Assembly (NCBI GenBank): GCA_963971535.1
Contig: CAXASK010002034.1
Coordinates: forward strand, 32,001 to 96,000
Direction of reading: 5' to 3'
From: Notolepis coatsorum
Lineage: Eukaryota; Chordata; Actinopteri; Aulopiformes; Paralepididae
DNA length: 64,000 nt
Under the pieces are notes generated by a model that saw only the letters and a program-made list of their open reading frames with translations, ran no database searches and was not told where the DNA came from. The translations under genes were made by a program, and so were the position numbers. Shown here one piece after another: positions 1-10,885 of the stretch (its first letter is position 1; each line of letters begins with the position of its first letter).

Positions 1-234
1 GTGGACCAATTGCATGCTTTTGCAGAGGACAAGAAGCCTTCAGTCGACTCCTTCAGACATTAAGCACCCCCACAGCCCAAATGGAATGATAAAAAAAAAA
101 AAAAAAAAAAAAAAATTAAAAACAATATACGTTTTTTTTTTTTTTTTTTTTTTTTAGTCGACCAATAGTCGACTAACGGCAAATTTTGGCCAATCCTAGT
201 CGACCATCCAAATCCTTTGTCGGGGACAGCCCTG
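1..234. mobile_element. hAT-type DNA transposon, terminal fragment
   Basis: The stretch ends at 234 with a terminus whose reverse complement reads CAGGGCTGTCCCCGAC, a form seen in teleost hAT-type elements, preceded by several GTCGAC-containing subterminal motifs (about 155-205). An A-tract (about 90-114) and a T-tract (131-155) face each other and could form a hairpin. The other end lies outside the window. The sequence immediately after 234 joins a LINE in mid-coding region, so this element is inserted into that LINE. No transposase is visible. Confidence 0.55.
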
Positions 235-847
235 CAAGGGACTAAACACGTTTAGCAATTATGCCACATCAATGTGGAACGACCTACCCAAAGCTGTAAA
301 GGAATGTGAATCACTACCCACTTTCAAAAACACTCTAAAAAAACACCTACGGGAGACTGCAATTCGAAACTGGCCCCTACAAATGTCCTAACCTAGTTGT
401 ACAGTAAATTACCAAGTATGGCTTTGTCAGTATTCCAATGTACAGTGTACAATGTGTGTCCCCCCCTACCCAACCCCCCCCCCCCACCTCCAATGTACAG
501 CCCCCACCCACCCACCCAACCCCAACCCACCCACCCAACCTCCTCCAATGTACAGTTTCTACGTCAAATGTATATACACTCTTTTTCTGGACACTTTTGT
601 AACACAAACAGTACTGTATTTGCAAATCTGATATGTCATAAATGTATAGATGTAGCAGTACTGTCTATCTGTATGTCATGTTTGTCATATATGTTATGAT
701 GAATTGAAAATGGGGGACCCTGATGTAAACAAGACGAAAGTCTTTCTCTGGTCTGCATCCCCTTAACAATTGTATGTATTGAGCTGTACTGTACTGTACC
801 CATTCTGCAATCTGTTAATAAACTTTTCAATCAATCAATCAATCAAT
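235..847 (+). pseudogene. LINE (L2/CR1 group) 3' end with C-terminal ORF2 and tail
   Basis: The + strand encodes about 50 residues of the far C-terminus of a LINE polyprotein (motif MWNDLPKAVKE, ending WPLQMS and a TAA near 391). A 3' untranslated region follows and ends in a (CAAT)n tail at about 826-847. The coding part is nearly the same as 33962-34120, so both are the same family. The clade is inferred: the WNxLP motif and short tandem tail fit L2/CR1-group elements. The 3' UTR contains a C-rich low-complexity tract (462-540). The 5' side is cut by the hAT terminus ending at 234. Confidence 0.7.
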
Positions 848-945
848 GTGTTGTGCTGGTCCTCAGTAAATGTCCCGCCGCAAAAAATAAGTTGCTATTA
901 AAGTGCTAAATGTTAGATACACTAATATAGAGGTTTCGAACGTGG

Positions 946-984
946 CTGCTCTCTGTGCTCTGTTAATAAAATGTTCAATCAATC
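946..984 (+). mobile_element. LINE 3' tail fragment (same family as 235-847)
   Basis: Short match to the tail 'CTGTTAATAAAnTnTTCAATCAATC' that also ends the copies at about 805-847 and 36885-36925. Only the last 35-40 bases are present, consistent with extreme 5' truncation. The stretch 985-1320 holds no gene that I recognise. Confidence 0.4.
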
Positions 985-1325
985 CCGCGAGCGGAGAAAC
1001 AGCCGTGTAGCTACAGAGCTGCAGACGTAAAAGCCATACTCTGATTGGATTTGCAAGGCTGCCAATCATTCAACCTCCGTGTATTGGATGTCAAGGGCTG
1101 TCAATCATTAAATCCTCCATTCAATGGCAAGAGTTTAAATGCACAGACCGTGCTTAGGTGACATTAATAGCCTATTTTGATTGGCTATTATTTATTATTT
1201 ATTTAACAATGGGTCAACCTGTGCAGCTATTCTGCACGAATAATTACTGCAGGAATTACTGCAGTGCAGGCCTGCTCAGAGCTGTCAATTTTGGCCATTT
1301 TTTAAACAACATTTGAGACAACATT

Positions 1326-1346
1326 TATATATATATATATATATAA

Positions 1347-1396
<50 letters not shown>
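1326..1396. repeat. (AT)n microsatellite
   Basis: Alternating AT with a short interruption near 1345-1352. Confidence 0.95.
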
Positions 1397-1398
<2 letters not shown>

Positions 1399-1473
1399 TA
1401 TATGTAAATTAATAATAATTATGAATTATCAGTGAATTTGTGTTTCACGTGTTGTCATAGAGAAACCTCCACT

Positions 1474-1549
<76 letters not shown>
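1474..1549. repeat. (AC)n microsatellite
   Basis: About 38 uninterrupted AC dinucleotides. The long CV-repeat reading frame on the - strand is only a translation of this repeat. Confidence 0.97.
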
Positions 1550-1550
<1 letters not shown>

Positions 1551-3759
1551 TCTGATACAATCGTGCCCAAATTGACAATGGCAACCAAAGTTACACACAC
1601 ACATGGATGATGAACCTGACAATCAAGACACAGCTCATGGATACAGATAGCAGCGTCTTCTCCAAATTGCCCGGCTGCCAATAATTGCTGACACTGAGCA
1701 ATATCTTGCTAATTGTTTGGCTCTTCTCTTCGGAAGACCGGCCATCTGAAGGCCTCTAACACCCAACTTATGGACATGACCCAGGCTTCCAAATATGAAG
1801 ACTAAAAGTTTACAGTTGTAGCCGAGTTGTGATATGGTATGGTCTAACAGTTGATATTTTAACATTTTGGTTGTAAAGGCTTCCTTAGTCTAGACTGTAG
1901 TCAAACGTGCAGCCAATATAGTAAAAGGGGTAAATGGTTCTACCTTTAAAAACCAGATGTATCTTGTACCCTGCGTTGTGTTTTGTCCGTCTGTTAAAAC
2001 CCCTTTTACTTATAAAGACCAGCACGGTCTTGTTATAACGGCGGCGAGAGTAGGAAGCATCAATGAGGAAGCAGAGAATTGAGCTTATGTAAAAATCCGC
2101 TTTTATTGGCAGAGTCAAGAAGTGAAATAACAAGGATTTTGTTCAAATGGAAAAATAGATTTGTGCAATGATTCAAATATGCCCGGTACTATGCCACCGT
2201 CTATTCGTTTCAGACTAATCAGAATACAATAAAAAAAGAATGGTCTTGTGGTCCCCTCGGTGGTCGAGTCTTCTTCCTAAGAAACAAAGAGATCCTGTTC
2301 TCGTTCAAGCCGCTTCGCCGTCTGCTTCCGGTGGTGAGTTCAAAAAGCGTCTCTTCGAAAAGTGTGTGTGTTTCTCAAGCGTGTCTCCTCCTGCTGTCGT
2401 TGCAGGCTATTTTAACGCTTTGACTCCTCCCCCTAGAATACACCAGAACTTACGTCAGAGGGGAGGAGTCTCTACTTCCTGATTGTCTAAGGCGCATAGC
2501 GGCCAGTTTGAGTGGTCACACCAGCACCAAATATGGAGTTTTATTTGAATTTAGAGGGTAGGCCTGTCTATTTTTAAGCACAAACGTACTGTTCTGTTTT
2601 ACCGTGTTTAAAGTATACAGTATTTCATTTTACTGACTAATAGGTTAAAGATTAGTTATGACAAGACTTAGACAATTATTTCAAGTCTTTTCAGAAATCT
2701 GTGGTTGTTTCTAAAGCCCCAATTTAGCCCTATGGGTAGGTTTTAACAAGAACAAAGGAATCTAAATTCTGATTACCTATTTTAGTCTACTTGGTTTTAA
2801 GCCAACCAGTTGTATTTTAATCATTCCTTTTAGCTTAAGTTAATATCCCTTAGAAGTAGCAAATTTTCAGTATTATAGGTATTTTCCAAATTGGTTCAGA
2901 AAGAGTTTTATTGCAAACTTTGGTAATTTCTTTGGTCTTTAACACAACATATTTCATATCATTACGTCCAAAATTCTTAGCACAACATAACAGTAATATT
3001 TGCAGTTTAATTTGGAGCTTCTTTAAGGATTTAAACATACTTTAATTACTGGAGTAGTGAAACTTAACTCCTCCCTAGACATCTCATCTCTACTGGGGGC
3101 CTCACAGGATGCCTGCAGGATCTAACAGGCGCATTGTGACCAAAAGGTCTATTGTTCCAGCTGCTTGTATGTAAATCCACTCAGTGAGATATTCTTCTGT
3201 TTATGGGCGTCTATTTTGTCTCACTTGATTACCGCCTGTGGCCAAAACTGGTTTCTAGGGAGATCGTAAGGTCTATTTTATTGTGCCTCCATCGGCTGTG
3301 TAAATAGCACCGGCCTTTGAACTGGTAAGTCGGCCTGCCAATCACTCACAATCCTATTGTTTTCACAGAGGCTATCTAAAACAGGGAATGCTAATCCATT
3401 TCTCCCCCAGGGCCTCACTCTTAACAGACAAACCCCCTAGTATTGTATGTTGTTCAGACTAATATGAGACTAGACCAAGTGTGTTTGTACTGATCATACC
3501 AGTTTTCAAATCTCCCAGTAGCTTGTTGACCTTTGGGCTCAAGACTCAACAAACATACCCATTTTCCATAATAATTTGACAGTTTGAGCAGGGAAATATA
3601 CTACACCAACTTCTAGGATGAGAACCTCTCTGTTTGTGAGGATTCGCCTGTTCCCTGAACATTTCCCTGTCTACTCTCCCTCACCAGCCCCCACCCTTGC
3701 GATGATTTACTCTCCTCTACTCTTCACCAGCCCCCACCCTTGGACTACCTTCACGCAGT
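1550..3759. other. No recognisable gene; unclassified intergenic DNA
   Basis: No exon-like frame with convincing homology. A 76-codon - strand frame (1635-1865) is not repeat-derived and has mixed composition, but I cannot place it in a family. Near 3680-3742 a CTCACCAGCCCCCACCCTTG motif occurs twice, about 45 bp apart. The rest is AT-rich and unremarkable. Confidence 0.5.
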
Positions 3760-4835
3760 TGTCATAGTTTATGATTAGCGCCCCAGAGGGCTTTATATAC
3801 CTGGACCTCCCTTCCAGTCCTGGTCGGGTCGTTCTGTATCTGTGTCTGTGTTCATGGAGTGCTGTACGTTACCATTCTGTACGTCACCATCACCTGCCGC
3901 GTCTCCGGCGTGAGACGACGGCCCAGCCATTCACCACCTGTCGCCGTTTGCCTGGAGTGGGACGCCGTCTTCGCTCTCTAATTCTCTACTGGAGGTTTTC
4001 CAGTGTTCCCACTCCAGACGTCGAGGCGGCTCGCCATCGCTCCCGATTCCACGGGAGGAAGGCGTCTCTTCGTGATCCTCGTTCCTGGGGTGAGGCTCGT
4101 CGTCGCTCCCTAGTATTCCACGGGAGGATGGCGTGTGCTCATCCCGTTCCCCTCGGACCCCGACTCGTCATCGCTCCCTATTTCCACGGGAGGATGGCGT
4201 GTTCTCGCCCCGGTCCCCTGGGACCCCCTGTGTTCTGCGCTGCCCGTCTGCAGCATCCGAGGACGGGAGGAGGATCTCCGTGCCCGGCCCCCGCTGTCGG
4301 GCCCCTGTCCCCGTGCCAGGCCTCCGCCGTCGGGCCCCTGTCCCCGTGCCAGGCCCCCGCCGTCGGGCCCCTGTCCCTGTGCCAGGCCTCTGCCGTCGGG
4401 CCCCTGTTCCCGTGCCAGGCCTCCGCCGTCGGGCCCCTGTCCCCGTGCCAGGCCTCCGCCGTCGGAACCCTGTCCTCATCCCTGTAAGCAGCTCTGGCCC
4501 TCGCCCTGTCCAAGGCCTTAACCCTGTTCTCTGTCCCTGTCTCCAGCCCGCCTCTCCGGGCCTCTGTCCCTGTCCCCCTCTCCAGTGCCCCTGGTCCTGG
4601 CCCTGACACTTATCCCTGGCCCTTAGCCCTGGCCCTTAGCCTTAGTCCCTTAGCCTGTTCGCCTCTTAAAGGCACAGTGCCGCATTTTCCATATTTCCTT
4701 GAATCTAGTGTTTTTGTGTTCTCCCTTAAAGGGACTGTGCCGCTTTTTGTTCTATAATAAATATTTTGCCCTGTTTTGGCTTACTCTCATACCTGTCTTG
4801 TGTTGTGCGATTGGGGTCGGTTACAAACCATAACA
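3760..4835 (+). mobile_element. Probable solo LTR of a Gypsy-type element
   Basis: The segment begins TGTCATAGTTTATGA and ends with the imperfect inverted complement (TTACAAACCATAACA), giving TG...CA ends. A TATATA box lies 20-25 bases in (about 3783) and an AATAAA signal at 4758, the layout of an LTR with U3, R and U5. Length is 1076 bp. I see no matching LTR or internal region nearby, and no convincing target-site duplication (flanks CAGT and ATGT), so this is an old or rearranged solo LTR. The 238-codon open frame inside (3771-4487) is mainly a by-product of the GC-rich minisatellite and is not called as a gene. Confidence 0.5.
4297..4473 (+). repeat. 33-bp GC-rich minisatellite inside the LTR
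   Basis: Units begin at 4297, 4330, 4363, 4396, 4429 and 4462, period 33 bp (five full plus a partial), with core GGGCCCCTGTCCCCGTGCC. Because 33 is divisible by 3, all six frames stay open, which explains the several overlapping long open frames here on both strands. Confidence 0.92.
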
Positions 4836-4848
4836 ATGTTATTCTCAT

Positions 4849-4875
4849 TAACAACAACAACAACAACAACAACAT
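4849..4875. repeat. (AAC)n microsatellite
   Basis: About nine AAC units directly after the LTR end. Confidence 0.9.
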
Positions 4876-5195
4876 CTGGGGTGTTTGCTGAAATATCAGA
4901 GAACAGTGAATTGTCCCTACACAGATTGCGCATATATGGCTTCACACTGGTGTGCTTATACAGCTTATATGTTGCAGGTGACCCGAGTGTGGAACTACTG
5001 ATACTGTCTGCAATCAGATCCACGATCCTATCATGCCTACAAATGTAGAGCCCTTTGTATGCATGACAGCCATTGAGTATGTGAGACATGGTTTCTGTTC
5101 GTGACCATGGTGTATGCAGTGTGGGCTATGACTGCCAGGGAACCAGATGGAAAGGTTGAGCATCGATGGTAAAACCTGTAGCCTAGCTTTTAAAA

Positions 5196-5199
<4 letters not shown>

Positions 5200-5269
<70 letters not shown>
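5200..5269. repeat. (AC)n microsatellite
   Basis: Uninterrupted AC array abutting the 5' end of the following LINE fragment. Confidence 0.97.
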
Positions 5270-5270
<1 letters not shown>

Positions 5271-5271
<1 letters not shown>

Positions 5272-6145
5272 GTCATCTTCGACAGCAATTTTAAATTCGA
5301 CAAACAGGTCAGCGCCATAGTTAAAAACAGTTTTTACCACCTTAGACTCCTGGCGAAGAAAAGGCATACCTCTCCCAAAGTAACCTAGAGACGGTGATAC
5401 ATGCCTTTGTGACCACTCGCCTCGACTACTGCAATGCTCTATACACGGGCATCGATAAATCCCTCCTCCGCCGCCTACAACTGGTGCAGAACGCAGCCGT
5501 GCGCCTCCTCACCAAAACAAGAAAACACGAACACATCAGCCCAGTTTTGGCCTCGCTCTACTGGCTGCCTGTTAGCTTTAGGATCGATTTTAAATTAGCC
5601 CTAAATGTTTTTAAATCATTAAATGGCACGGCTCCTCCCTATCTGTCCGAGCTCTTGCACCGCCACACCCCCCACCGATCCCTCAGATCAGCTGACCAGC
5701 TGCTATTGGTGGTGCCCAGAACCAGGCTCAAGACTAGGGGAGACATAGCTTTCTCCACCGCAGCACCTAGATTGTGGAACAGCCTCCCCCTCAGCGTACG
5801 GACCGCCCAGACCGTGCAGGCTTTTAAATCACTCTTGAAAACCTACCTGTTCTCCTTGGCCTTCCCCCCTACTTAATCACCACTAGACCCCTGGCCCTTC
5901 TATCCTCTTTGTTTTACCGTGTCCTACCAGTTTTTATTGCTTTCATTGCTTTATTATGTTTTTAATCTTATATCTTGCACCATATTGTTTTGTTTTTGTT
6001 GCTTTCATTGCTTTACTATGTTTTTAATCTTATACCTTACATCACATTATTTTGTTTTTATCAACTTGCTTGTGAAGCACTTTGGTGCCAGCTGCCGCTG
6101 CCTGGAAATGTGCTATATAAATAAAACTGACTTGACTTGACTTGA
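5271..6145 (+). pseudogene. 5'-truncated L2-like LINE: ORF2 C-terminus and 3' UTR
   Basis: The frame starts with VIFDSNFKFDKQV, has a break near 5385, then runs open to 5876 (160 codons from the internal ATG at 5394). It carries the conserved C-terminal L2 landmarks in order: LDYCNALYTG, QNAAVRLLT, YWLPVSFRI, and WNSLPLSVR followed by FKSLLKTYLF. The RT core is missing by 5' truncation. The 3' UTR repeats a 'TTGCTTTCATTGCTTTA' motif twice and ends CTGTATAAATAAA-like, then a (TGACT)n tail at 6127-6145, as expected of an L2-type 3' end. It is a retrotransposition relic. Confidence 0.88.
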
Positions 6146-6411
6146 CACACACACATACAAATAACCTGACATATCAGATCCATGGAAGGCTATAGCTCTC
6201 CCTTGGGTCTGAAAGCAACACGTTTAGAAATTCTCTTCCAGTGCTGAGGAGTTCTCTGATCTTTCCCACTGTCCATGTCTTTGTTTTGGTTGCTGGTGGC
6301 TTTCCTGCCTTGCTTCTCCGCAGCGACGCATCTCCTTCTGTGAACATCCATGTGGCTTTGACCCCTTTACGTCACACTGTGAGTCAAGGAGAGCGTTGTC
6401 TTGTAAATACA

Positions 6412-6482
6412 GGTCTGGTACTGAACTGGTCTGGTACTGAACTGGTCTTGTACTGAACTGGTCTGGTACTGAACTGGTCTGG
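6412..6482. repeat. 16-17-bp minisatellite (TCTGGTACTGAACTGG), left part
   Basis: Four to five copies of the TCTGGTACTGAACTGG unit. The same unit reappears at 8171-8262. Confidence 0.9.
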
Positions 6483-6648
6483 TTGAGCCCAAACGTTCGA
6501 ATTTTCGGACCTTCATTCGTTATGAAGGTCTGTGTCTATTCATTCTGTTTAAACTAGTGGTGGTGGGACTCGATTAAAAATGTGTATCGAATTAATTCGA
6601 GACTTTATAGTTCATTAATTGAAATTAATCACATTTTAATTGCATTTT

Positions 6649-6889
6649 AATTGGAATGCCCTCCCTGACTACGTCAGAGCACCACAAACCACTGCTTCCT
6701 TTAAAAGAGGACTTAAAACATACCTTTTCACAAAAGCCTTCCCTAACCTTTTTATACATGCCTTGTGTGTTGTATCCCTTTTTTTATGGTTTTATGCCTT
6801 GTCTTTTAATTGCCTTTTAAAGTCTGTTTTTACCCTGTAGCACTCTGAGATTTGGTTTCCAAATGTAGAGTGCACTATAAATCGAATGT

Positions 6890-6890
<1 letters not shown>
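6649..6890 (+). pseudogene. L2-like LINE C-terminal fragment (nested)
   Basis: Encodes WNALPDYVRAPQT followed by FKRGLKTYLF, the last ~60 residues of an L2-like ORF2, then a short 3' UTR (GTAGAGTGCACTATAAAT) running into the ATT microsatellite. It is 5'-truncated and has no catalytic domain. Confidence 0.75.

Positions 6891-6963
<73 letters not shown>
6891..6963. repeat. (ATT)n microsatellite, LINE tail
   Basis: About 24 ATT units directly following the LINE 3' UTR, probably an expanded LINE tail. Confidence 0.93.
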
Positions 6964-6964
<1 letters not shown>

Positions 6965-7500
6965 ATAATAATTATATCAATATTTGATGCGAAAAGCAAC
7001 GTTTTTCAATTCAAATACATTTTGGTATACGAGTGAATAAATGAGTATACATTATACATACGTTTAAGGTAAGCAGTAAAATCCTGTATTATACTACACA
7101 GACCAACAGATCAATGCAATTTTTTACAAAGTGCAGCGATTTTAGGAATAATATATATATAGCGCAAAGGACCTTTTGTAAACTCAAGCACTTTCGAGGT
7201 AAAAGTAAAACGCAGTACTTTCAAGTACATTCCAGAACAGTTGACCATTGGGAAAAAAATTCTCTTGATTGATCTCAATTTCGTTTTATTTTTATGAACA
7301 AACCAGACAAAAAAAAAATTTGTGATTTATTATACTTTATACTTATAGCACATGCATGAGTCTGGTCTCCTTTGAAAGGTAACATTCTTACACAATAAAG
7401 AAAAATCATCATGCGATTAAATGCATAAATTGTTTTTACTTTTAATTCTGTAGTTAATTAATTGAAATTAATGCGATAAAGTCCCAGCCCTACTTTAAAC

Positions 7501-8170
7501 CAATGGGGTTTTTCTTCACAGTTGCAGATAAAGATTAGGCTACATTAATATTATAGTATTATACTATTATAGTATATGAACACTAAAAATGTTGATCAGC
7601 TGGATCGGTATAAAGCATTGCACAATCAAGCTAGAATTGGCGTCCGATAGTCCTTACCTGTGATCGGGAGTATTCCAAAAATAATATTCCAATTGTTTGA
7701 TCGCCATCTGGTCCATCTGATCTCCATCTGGTCCACGACATAACCCACCACAACATATGGATCGGAGGTATTTGACGCGCGTCAATGCAATCGGGAGAAC
7801 CGCTCGTCTCGCCTGACAAAGAAAAGTGCACCCGGAGACATTTGATCATTGCACAGGCCAAGATAAAAGGTTTCAGAGGGTGCTCGATACTGCCTCCTGG
7901 GAGGATGCAGCCGATATTGCACTTTGGCATTCTGAGGGTGATTCCCCATGTTAACCCAGAGTCTGTGTGCCTGTAATGAATAGAAATATCGAATAAAAGA
8001 AATAACGATCAAATAACGAGTATACTCGTTGTTGGCGTTCAAGCGATGGCGCCCAATAACGAGTATAATCGTTGTTGGCGGGGAATGAGTTAAACACGAA
8101 GGTTCAAACATCCGTTCGAAAAACCCTGACGAAGTTTGAATCCCAAAAACAGGCTTCAGGGACAGCCCAC
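7501..8170. other. Unclassified sequence, probably part of a mobile element
   Basis: No gene recognised. Two copies of TAACGAGTATA(A/C)TCGTTGTTGGCG lie about 37 bp apart (8015 and 8052), each partly palindromic. The right edge, CAGGGACAGCCC, resembles a hAT-type terminus. Matching minisatellite units on both sides suggest 6483-8170 is one block of inserted DNA. Confidence 0.4.
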
Positions 8171-8262
8171 TCTGGTACTGAACTAGTCTGGTACTGGTAC
8201 TGAACTGGTCTGGTACTGAACTGGTCTGGTACTGAACTGATCTGGTACTGAACTTTCACGCC
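8171..8262. repeat. 16-17-bp minisatellite, right part
   Basis: About five copies of the TCTGGTACTGAACTGG unit, the same as 6412-6482, in the same orientation. Confidence 0.9.
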
Positions 8263-8383
8263 AAGAGGAGAAGGGTAGAAGCATTCAGACTTAGCATTAG
8301 ACTGTGAGAGAGAGTGTGAGTGTGTGAGTGTGTGTGAGAGAGAGGGATGCTTAGTTTCCCCCCTCTGTCTGTCTGTTTGCCTA

Positions 8384-8627
8384 CACTGTAAAAAAGAAAT
8401 GTTTTTTCACGGGAAATTCACTGTATTATTTTACAGATTACTTTTGTTTTTCTACTTTAAGTGTAAATGCCATAAAGATACAGTAAATGACCTTTTATCA
8501 AAATATTAACCATATAAAAGTTGTAATCTGTAAATGTATTTGATTTTACTGTAATTTGACAGTAAGTATTTGGCAACCATTGATGCCAGACATTTACCGT
8601 TTTCTTGCAGCTTTTTTTCTTGCAGTG
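8384..8627. mobile_element. MITE with TA target duplication
   Basis: 244-bp segment starting CACTGTAAAAAAG and ending with the near-complement (CACTGCAAGAAAAAAAG on the other strand), bounded by TA on both sides (8382-8383, 8628-8629). It is AT-rich and non-coding. TA duplication and CACTG ends fit Tc1/mariner-like or related short elements; the superfamily is inferred. Confidence 0.6.
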
Positions 8628-8639
8628 TATGTCTCATTC

Positions 8640-8930
8640 TCCCGTACACTTGCTCTCTATCTCCACCTCTCCCTACCTGTCTTTTTCCATTCCTATCTCT
8701 CCCTCTTCACATGTTCTCTCTTGCTCACTCACTGTCTCCCTGGCTCTCTCTCTCTCCCTAACTGTCTCTCTCTCTCTCATCTCTTTCTCCCCATCTCTCT
8801 GTTCTCTCTCTCTCTCTCTCTCTGTCTTGTCATCTGTCAGTGAGACAGAACTGAGGGCTGTGCTCAGGAGTGTATGGGGCGTGGGTGTCAGACAATAAAG
8901 GGAGATAGAGAGAGACAGAGAGCGAGAGAG

Positions 8931-9007
<77 letters not shown>
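8640..9007. repeat. (CT)n-rich block followed by (GA)n microsatellite
   Basis: CT-rich imperfect repeat at about 8640-8825, then a near-perfect (AG)n run at 8938-9007. The facing polypyrimidine and polypurine tracts could pair. Frames rich in S/L here are repeat translations. Confidence 0.9.
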
Positions 9008-9009
<2 letters not shown>

Positions 9010-10290
9010 CCTTCTAAAGCCACCCCGTCAGTCCGAGATTGAAGCGTTCCCATTTGCTCCTGTTAGCGCCATGTCTCTCTCCTCCGCAGCGTCTGCCGAC
9101 GAGAGTTTGTCTCGGATGATGTCCTTCATTTCCCCTCCCAAGGTCCCCGATGATCCACCCCAACCCCCCCCTCTCCTTCTCCTCCTCCTCCCACCTACCC
9201 ACTCCCCTCATAAATTGCTGAATATAAAGCCTTGTTTCCAGTCCGTTAGACTCGCCAGTCGACGCCAGGGCCTTCAGCTCCTCCGCTCGCTGCACCTCCC
9301 AAGGCACTTAGGTGGAAAAAGCCTGCCTCTCCCCTCTGTATATAGCTGCCTCCGTGGCATACACGCATCATTCAAAGTCCCCCCCGCAAGGTCACGCCGC
9401 AGCATTGCCATTTAGTGGGAGGGGACGCTTCATTGGGAATCCAGGGATTAACAAATGACTCTCGCAAAAGACAATATATATCTTTCCTGACAATTTATCC
9501 CCTAATGGCCCTGATGTCCTGTGAGGATCATCCTTGGTGCAGCCTCCACAAGAGACTAGATGGAATTTAAACATCAAGAGTGGCTCTTTATGGATGCTTC
9601 TGATGATACAGTAATCGACCTCAGAAACACTTTAATTTGCCAAATAAAATGAATGGTGACAAAGGTGTGAAGATATATCAACAGCTTAAAAAGTTCCACG
9701 GTACAACTGAGACGCCATGCACTGGACATCAGACAATACAGAGTAGGTCGGATATACATAAAAAGAATATTTACAAATAATAAAAATAAAAATAATAATA
9801 GGATATAAAGGTGGTATATGTGGTATAGTAATAAGTTAACAGTAATAAGAACAGTGGTGCTATTTTCTCTGGTTTACTATAAGTCAGTAGGCCGACACTG
9901 TGGAGAGGTGGCATGACCTCTGTAACCAAATCAAAACACACACAAACATAGGCTGTTTCAACAATAGCCCATACAGGCCTATGATGAACAGATGGTGCTT
10001 CACTGCCCCTGTTGTGTGTACACAACAAGAAAACACAGTCGCCATTAGACCGTTGTTGCATCAGACAATTTCTGCCTCAAATAAATCTGCCTCATGAATC
10101 TCACCTTGCAAAGATAATTTAGCCACCCCGCCTGGTGTGGGCGGACGGAACGGCGTGTTGTAAAAGAGGGCCTTGGCATTGACGCGAGAGGGACACACAC
10201 CGTGTCAGTGGCTTAAGTGGAGCATTCTTCTTCAGTAAAGAAAGCTCAGCGCTATCCCTGTCATGCAAATCAGAGGACTGATTGGATGAC
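9008..10290. other. No gene recognised
   Basis: A 114-codon + frame (9071-9415) starts in a fair context but shows only low-complexity P/L-rich stretches and no family resemblance, so it is not called. The rest is mixed unique-looking sequence with no clear repeat boundaries. Confidence 0.45.
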
Positions 10291-10583
10291 TTTCACTACC
10301 ACACTACAAAGGGTTAATGATTTCACTACCACACCAAAAAGGATTAACGCTTTCACTACCACACTACAAATGGTTAATGCTTTCACTACCACACTACAAA
10401 GGGTTAATGCTTTCACTACCACACTACAAAGGGTTAATGCTTTCACTACCACAGTACACAGGGTTAATGCTTTCACTACCACACTACAGAAGTTTAACCT
10501 TTCACTACCACACTACAAAAGGTTAACATTTCACTACCACACTACAGATGGTTAACCTTTTATAGTGTGGTAGTGAAAGAGTT
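10291..10583. repeat. 30-bp tandem repeat with an inverted terminal unit
   Basis: Nine units of about 30 bp (TTTCACTACCACACTAC core) start at 10291 and recur every 29-30 bases to 10557. At 10558-10583 the core appears inverted (TAGTGTGGTAGTGAAAG), so the last unit and its complement could form a hairpin. Confidence 0.9.
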
Positions 10584-10745
10584 AAGACTAAAGAATACAA
10601 CTAAAATTAAAATGTACTTTGTGTGTATTTCCCGGAGATACGCGGCTGCTGTCCAGTTTGCTTGATATAGCTGAACAGATCCCCAAGAATTGGTCATTCT
10701 GTGGCACAATGGCAGGGGTAAATTGATGCAATGTATAGGCTACAA

Positions 10746-10880
10746 TAGGGGTGGGAGATATGCCCAAAATATCATATCACAATATTTCTACACATATTTA
10801 CGATTCACGATATGTAACACAATCTTTTTCAATTGGATTTTCTGTGACTATTTTTTTCAATAATCTGAATTAACTAAAGC
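10746..10880. mobile_element. hAT-type element 5' terminus, interrupted by BEL copy 1
   Basis: Starts TAGGGGTGGGAGATATG followed by repeated 'ATATC...CGATAT' motifs, a common teleost hAT-type subterminal pattern. It is cut by the BEL insertion at 10881-10885. I could not identify its other end beyond 17671. Confidence 0.4.
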
Positions 10881-10885
10881 CTTAT

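Larger units (their letters stand above)
6555..7492. mobile_element. Non-autonomous hAT-type element containing a nested LINE tail
   Basis: Left end TAGTGGTGGTGGGACT and right end (reverse complement) TAGGGCTGGGACT are inverted. The flanks GTTTAAAC (6547-6554) and CTTTAAAC (7493-7500) form an 8-bp target duplication with one mismatch. Subterminal ATTAATTGAAATTAAT-type motifs occur near both ends. No transposase frame. A LINE 3' fragment and its (ATT)n tail (6649-6963) sit inside, so the LINE inserted after this element did. Confidence 0.7.

Noticed and set aside
2240..2482. 80-codon frame with a splice-donor-like GGTGAGT
   Set aside because: A possible exon was considered, but no partner exon, family or conserved motif was found.
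3771..4609. Several overlapping 100-240-codon frames on both strands
   Set aside because: Produced mainly by the 33-bp GC-rich minisatellite; composition is purely repetitive over much of their length and they lie inside an LTR-like segment.
9071..9415. 114-codon frame resembling a short protein
   Set aside because: Low-complexity P/L run, no splice context, no recognisable family; flanked by microsatellites.
10291..10557. CRISPR-like regular repeats
   Set aside because: Units are directly adjacent with no unique spacers, and the context is a vertebrate genome; it is a simple tandem repeat. The same holds for 50529-50735.
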